In this document: positions 63,696 to 64,000 of the stretch, one piece after another | How positions within the stretch are numbered: the first letter of the stretch is position 1 | Layout of the letters: each line of letters opens with the position of its first letter | Assembly (NCBI RefSeq): GCF_963853665.1 | Contig: NZ_OY970459.1 | Location: forward strand, 806,001 to 870,000 | Length of the DNA: 64,000 nucleotides | Direction of reading: 5' to 3' | DNA from: Mycobacterium decipiens | Lineage (GTDB): Bacteria > Actinomycetota > Actinomycetes > Mycobacteriales > Mycobacteriaceae | Translations under genes and position numbers: made by a program | The notes under the pieces: generated by a model | Databases searched by the model: none | What the model was told of the DNA's origin: nothing | The model's input: only the letters and a program-made list of their open reading frames with translations

Positions 63696-64000
63696 TTACA
63701 CTCCGAACTCGGCTTCGATGCCGTCGATCCCCGCGCGCAGCGCCGCGAGCGCATCGGCGCGGGCCCGCAACTTGGTGGCGGCGTGGGCGCGCTGGTTGAG
63801 ACCGGCGAATTCCCGGGCGGCTTCCTCGGAACGGCTGACCACCACCTCGGGCAGGGCGATTTCGTCGATAAAGCCGGCGGCCAGCGCGGTTTCCCCGAAG
63901 AACGTCTTGGACAGCCCGGTTGCCTGCTGGTACGCCGACCGCGTCAGTCGCAGCTTCATGATCTCTAGCGCCGCGTACGGAATGGTCATGCCGATCGCGA
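63696..64000 (-). CDS. echA3: Enoyl-CoA hydratase/isomerase EchA3-like, C-terminal part (5' end outside window)
   Basis: The frame is open to the window edge, leaving about 100 residues. It reads IPYAALEIMKLRLTRSAYQQ, GLSKTFFGETALAAGFIDEI and then the C-terminal trimerisation helix. The region GETALAAGFIDEIALPE corresponds to the 'A...GLV(D)EV' turn of crotonases, although the catalytic glutamates lie upstream, outside the window. Position after recC on the same strand agrees with Rv0632c (echA3). It would act in fatty-acid beta-oxidation or related CoA chemistry. Confidence 0.85.
   Translation of the reverse strand, partial: AIGMTIPYAALEIMKLRLTRSAYQQATGLSKTFFGETALAAGFIDEIALPEVVVSRSEEAAREFAGLNQRAHAATKLRARADALAALRAGIDGIEAEFGV

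Overview
The window is high-GC actinobacterial DNA from a slow-growing Mycobacterium close to the M. tuberculosis / M. kansasii / M. marinum group. The evidence is gene content and order: a complete mce2 operon, lpqN, the GH92 mannosidase, cyp135B1, recC-recB-recD and echA3 appear in the order I recall for the Rv0567 to Rv0632c stretch of M. tuberculosis. GTG starts and ATGA/GTGA overlaps are frequent. The exact species cannot be read from the sequence. Rv numbers are given from memory, as family anchors.

Region by region. 1-16.7 kb: conserved backbone with an O-methyltransferase end, cyp135B1, an F420-type luciferase-like oxidoreductase, a divergent FAD oxidoreductase / ArsR-fusion pair around a perfect palindrome, Cfp32, a FUSC membrane protein, a Mut7-C protein, a lipoprotein hydrolase, a Ddn-like protein, a SAM methyltransferase, lpqN and the GH92 mannosidase. 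16.6-22.1 kb: an island between two 95-bp near-identical direct repeats of the mannosidase 3' end. It carries a methyltransferase, a haem-oxygenase-like diiron candidate, a Rieske oxygenase, a DUF3024 protein with a cut 5' end and several dead transposase fragments. 22.2-35.9 kb: an HTH protein, an Rv0585c-like flippase-domain protein, and mce2R-yrbE2A-yrbE2B-mce2A-F. mce2E carries a 54-bp in-frame tandem repeat.

36-53.6 kb is the most unusual region. A large reducing polyketide synthase (KS-AT-DH-ER-KR-ACP, no thioesterase) overlaps by ATGA with a PLP-dependent alpha-oxoamine synthase. These are followed by an EthA/MymA-type flavin monooxygenase and a zinc alcohol dehydrogenase. On the left lie an MmpL transporter, a decayed second copy of the monooxygenase and a doubly frameshifted TauD-type dioxygenase; on the right lies an MmpL remnant. 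IS5-like and IS110-like fragments bound the locus. The most economical reading is a locus for an amino-ketone (sphingoid-like) lipid: the PKS builds a reduced chain, the oxoamine synthase releases it by decarboxylative condensation with an amino acid, redox enzymes tailor it and MmpL exports it.

53.6-64 kb: recD, recB and recC on the minus strand in overlapping order, then a divergent cyanase gene and a patatin-like lipase, a strong hairpin, and the 3' part of echA3. No tRNA, rRNA or CRISPR array was seen.
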